In this document: positions 29,970 to 32,579 of the stretch, in pieces
Numbering within the stretch: position 1 is the first letter of the stretch
How the letters are laid out: every line of letters starts with the position of its first letter
From: Actinomycetota bacterium
GTDB taxonomy: Bacteria > Actinomycetota > Acidimicrobiia > IMCC26256 > PALSA-610
Direction of reading: 5' to 3'
Length of the DNA stretch: 32,579 bases
Assembly (NCBI GenBank): GCA_005772765.1
Contig: SXIR01000106.1
Span: 1 to 32,579, forward strand
Notes under the pieces: generated by a model
Databases searched by the model: none
What the model was told of the DNA's origin: nothing
What the model saw: only the letters and a program-made list of their open reading frames with translations
Position numbers and translations under genes: made by a program

Positions 29970-31322
29970 ATGGCAGAGGGGCTGGAGCTGCTCGAAGCTG
30001 CGATCGATGCGTTGGCGAACGAAGCGGAATCGCTCGCGCTCGATGGCCGCAACGAACTCCATGACCTCGAGGTCATGCGCCGTCGTCTGGAGGCCGAGAT
30101 CACCCGCCGCGTTGCGCGGATGGATTCGACCGGCGTGTACGGCCTCGACCATCACCGCAGTGCAGCCTCGTGGCTGAAGGCGAACTGGCGATGCTCGAGC
30201 ACGTTCGCGCGTCGATCCGTTCGCCGGGCCCGCATGATTTGGCGGCTCGAAGTGACATCGTCGGCTTACGACGCCGGCGAGATCTCCTCTGAGCACGTCG
30301 ATGTGATCGTCAACCTCGCCTATCCCGAGCGCCGTCGCGCTGCGTTTGCCGAGTTCGAAGCGACGTTGCTCGCGATCGCACGCGACGCCAATGTTGACGA
30401 CACCGAAATCGCTGCGACTGCTTGGCGTCATGCGCTCGACGATGCGCTACAGAAAGACGGTGACTCGCTGGCTGCCCGCCAATACGAGTCGCGGAGTCTC
30501 TCGCTCGTCGCCGGCGCCGACGACATGACGTTCCTCTCTGGAACGATCGATCCGTTCGACACCGAAATCATCAAACGGGCGCTCGACCGTGAGTACGACA
30601 AGTTGCATCAGGCGGGCGACGATCGTACGCCCGGTCAACAGCGTGTCGACGCGCTCGTAGCGATCTGTCGGCAGTATCTCGAAGGAATCCCGTTTCGCGG
30701 AAGCGCCGAACCACATGTGCTGATCTCAATTGCGCACGACGTGTTCACCGACGAGGTACACGGCGCAGGGGTGACGCAAGACGGCAAGCCGGTGAGCCGC
30801 CAGACGGCATTGCGCGCTGCCTGCGCCGGTTCGATGCAGCGGCTGGTGCACGCCGACGGGGTGCCGCTCGATCTCGGTCGATCCATTCGCAACTTCACCC
30901 GTCAACAGCGCCGAGCGCTTGCCTTCCGCGACGGCGGCTGCCGGTTCCCGGGCTGCGATCGTCCGCCGAGCCAGTGCGAGGCGCACCACATCGAACCGTT
31001 CGGCGCGCCCCACCACGGCAAGACCGACATCGCCAACGGCCTTCTCTTGTGTTGGCATCATCACCATTTCGTGCACGAGTTGGGCTGGACGATCACCCTC
31101 GAGCCGTACGGCAATGTGTCGTTCCATCCACCAACGCGCGGCGCTCCGGTGATGAGCTTTCCCCGTTATCAGGTGTTTCGCAAGATCCGCATCGCTGCCG
31201 ATCCGTGGCGCCCCGCGGGTGAAGATCCGAAACCGATTTGGCCATCGCCGCGGCGTGACGAACGGACTGCGGGCGGGTGGCGAATCGCGACCCGTCGGCT
31301 CGACATCCCCCAGCGGGAGTAG
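29970..31322 (+). CDS. DUF222 / HNH endonuclease family protein (13E12 repeat type)
   Basis: A 450-aa protein with an N-terminal DUF222 region (about 20-290; LDHHRSAASWLKANW and DVIVNLAYPERR are characteristic) and a C-terminal HNH nuclease. The nuclease has zinc-site cysteines Cys324 and Cys329 in GGCRFPGCDRP, His339-His340 in CEAHHIEPF, Asn356 in DIANGLLLC and the WHHHHFVHE histidines (363-369). All HNH residues are present. The family is abundant in actinobacteria; its role in DNA damage is suggested by SOS control but not proven. The ATG at 29970 is chosen over ATG 29949, which lies inside the SOS box. It converges on the DegT gene with a 3-nt gap. Confidence 0.92.
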   Translation: MAEGLELLEAAIDALANEAESLALDGRNELHDLEVMRRRLEAEITRRVARMDSTGVYGLDHHRSAASWLKANWRCSSTFARRSVRRARMIWRLEVTSSAYDAGEISSEHVDVIVNLAYPERRRAAFAEFEATLLAIARDANVDDTEIAATAWRHALDDALQKDGDSLAARQYESRSLSLVAGADDMTFLSGTIDPFDTEIIKRALDREYDKLHQAGDDRTPGQQRVDALVAICRQYLEGIPFRGSAEPHVLISIAHDVFTDEVHGAGVTQDGKPVSRQTALRAACAGSMQRLVHADGVPLDLGRSIRNFTRQQRRALAFRDGGCRFPGCDRPPSQCEAHHIEPFGAPHHGKTDIANGLLLCWHHHHFVHELGWTITLEPYGNVSFHPPTRGAPVMSFPRYQVFRKIRIAADPWRPAGEDPKPIWPSPRRDERTAGGWRIATRRLDIPQRE

Positions 31323-31325
31323 CCG

Positions 31326-32534
31326 TCAGCCGCGCGTGAGTTCTTCGCCGACGACCTCGACCATGTAGCCGAGGTCGTCGCTCGACAGCGCGTGGTGCGC
31401 GGGGAGCGACAGCGAACGTTCGGTCACCACGTTCGCATTCGGAAAACCGTCAGCGGGCTCACGCCGTTCGATGTTGGCGAACGCGGGGTGTCGGACGACG
31501 TTGCCGCTCCACACCATGAACGTCGCGATGCCGCGGTCGGTGAGGCGGCGTTGGAGTTCCATCCGGTCGATTCCCTCGTGGAGGACGAACGGATAGCGCA
31601 TCCACGTCGTGTGAGTGTCGGGTTGGGTGATGGGCCGCGCCAGCTTGTCGTCGTGCGCGGTCATCATCTCGTGCAGCCGATCCCAGTTGTGCTGACGCCG
31701 TCGGTTGTACTCGGCGAGCTTGTCGAGTTGGACCAAACCGTACGCGGCACCGATCTCGGACGGCTCGAAGTTGTACCCGATCATCTCGAACTGGAACGTG
31801 AGGTCGTAAGGAGTCCCGTCGGCGAGTGGGCCATGACGATCGCGTTGGCCGCGTCGGGAGCCGAACAGATAGCTCTCGGACCGTCGCCCCCAGCGCCGCA
31901 GCATGAGGCAGCGGTCGAGCTGCTCTTCGTCATCGATCCCGACGAGGCCACCGTTGCCGGCCGCGGTGATCGCATGGCCGCGGGCGAAGCTGGTCACGCT
32001 GATGTCGGCCCGCTCGCCGGTGCGACGACCTCGTTGCCATGAGTCGAGCACGTCGCAACTGTCCTCGACGACGATCAATCCGTGCGCGTCGGCGATGGCT
32101 CGGATCGCATCCCAGTCGGGACAGTTGCCGGCGAGGTTCGGTACGAGGATCGCGCGCGTGCGCGGTCCGATCATCTCCTCGATGCGCGCTGCGTCGATCT
32201 GGAACGTCAGCGGCTCGACGTCGACGAACACCGGCACGAGCCCGGCCTGGACGATCGGTGCGATGTCGGTGCCGAATGTGACGACCGAGGTAATGACCTC
32301 GTCGCCGGGGTCGAGCCCCAAGAGCTCGACTGCGAGTTTCAACGCCGACGATCCGGAGTTGACCATGACGCCGTGCTGCTTGGCGAGCAACGTGGCCACC
32401 GCGGCTTCGAACTCGGCGACCTTGGGTCCGAGGTTCAGGTTCGACGTGCGCAGTACGTCGACGACGGCTTCGATCTCTCGTTCGTCATGGACCGCCCCCG
32501 GGTCCGGGAGTCGTCGCGTTGGTCGATCGCTCAT
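31326..32534 (-). CDS. DegT/DnrJ/EryC1/StrS family protein with Lys-to-His substitution (sugar dehydratase-like)
   Basis: A 402-aa PLP-fold protein of the sugar aminotransferase family. It has SNLNLGPKVAEFE, MVNSGSSALKLAVELLG (phosphate-binding), LVPNLAGNCPDWDAI, VVEDSCDVLDS with Asp158, which would contact the PLP ring, then SVTSFARGHAITAAGNGG. In aminotransferases the residue at the sixth position of SF-xxx-K is the PLP lysine; here it is His187, as in ColD, which is a 3-dehydratase. RfbH/E1-type dehydratases also carry His but have a cysteine-rich iron-sulfur segment; the matching region here (RRWGRRSESYLFGS) has no cysteines. A dehydratase acting on a nucleotide 4-keto-sugar is plausible. 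GAGGTG lies 6 nt before ATG 32534. No other sugar-nucleotide genes are in the window. Confidence 0.85.
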   Translation of the reverse strand: MSDRPTRRLPDPGAVHDEREIEAVVDVLRTSNLNLGPKVAEFEAAVATLLAKQHGVMVNSGSSALKLAVELLGLDPGDEVITSVVTFGTDIAPIVQAGLVPVFVDVEPLTFQIDAARIEEMIGPRTRAILVPNLAGNCPDWDAIRAIADAHGLIVVEDSCDVLDSWQRGRRTGERADISVTSFARGHAITAAGNGGLVGIDDEEQLDRCLMLRRWGRRSESYLFGSRRGQRDRHGPLADGTPYDLTFQFEMIGYNFEPSEIGAAYGLVQLDKLAEYNRRRQHNWDRLHEMMTAHDDKLARPITQPDTHTTWMRYPFVLHEGIDRMELQRRLTDRGIATFMVWSGNVVRHPAFANIERREPADGFPNANVVTERSLSLPAHHALSSDDLGYMVEVVGEELTRG

Positions 32535-32579
32535 GGGCTACACCTCGGGGTCGCGATGCTCCGATTCTGACGCGCCGGG
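32535..32579. other. Upstream region of the DegT-family gene (window edge)
   Basis: It carries the GAGGTG ribosome site of the minus-strand DegT gene. Nothing else is recognisable before the edge. Confidence 0.3.

Noticed and set aside
1-32579. CRISPR arrays, insertion sequences, rRNA and large direct repeats
   Set aside because: None was seen on reading; no regularly spaced repeats, transposase motifs or rRNA-like sequence occur.

Overview
The window looks like chromosomal DNA of a high-GC actinobacterium, most likely a marine or freshwater Acidimicrobiia-type lineage. This rests on strong G/C at third codon positions, frequent GTG starts, many starts with an apparent -10 box 6-7 nt upstream (leaderless style), an actinobacterial GAAC-N4-GTTC SOS box, and a gene mix typical of such oligotrophs: several phytanoyl-CoA dioxygenase (PhyH) proteins, an amidohydrolase-2, a large acyl-CoA dehydrogenase and a DUF222-HNH nuclease. 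Taxonomy is inference; there is no rRNA or complete tRNA here.

Region 1 (1-1150) is a scar. It opens with a 3' half of a tRNA-Val(TAC) gene with no 5' half, the signature of an integration site. Behind it lie a damaged DUF4160 gene and a truncated phosphotransferase fragment. Region 2 (1151-7450) holds a DHFR/RibD-like reductase, a VOC-fold protein, a secreted protein with a strong terminator, a leftward alpha/beta hydrolase followed by two lipoproteins, and a further lipoprotein. Region 3 (7450-12500) is leftward: a histidine-phosphatase-like protein coupled to an alpha/beta hydrolase, then a methyltransferase, then a large MFS-type membrane protein fused to a cyclic-nucleotide-binding domain and a helical-repeat tail.

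Region 4 (12600-18000) is rightward: a YCII (DGPF) protein with its ECF42-type sigma factor, then PhyH, sulfatase and PhyH. Region 5 (18000-23450) has a long acyl-CoA dehydrogenase, two GNAT acetyltransferases, a TetR regulator divergent from a sterol-desaturase-family oxygenase with a perfect 18-bp palindrome between them, and a divergent HisA/PriA paralogue. Region 6 (23459-32534) has an acyltransferase-3/SGNH protein with a 14-bp palindrome in its promoter, a DEAD-box helicase, an amidohydrolase divergent from a third PhyH protein, a DUF1801 protein, an SOS-box-controlled DUF222-HNH nuclease, and a DegT-family protein with His in place of the PLP lysine.

No CRISPR array, insertion sequence or rRNA was seen. 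The observations most worth following are the tRNA half-site with its debris, the MFS-cNMP-helical fusion, the SOS/leaderless nuclease promoter, the TetR operator, the Lys-to-His DegT protein, the HisA paralogue with altered active-site loops, and the recurrent TANNNT-N6/7-start architecture.
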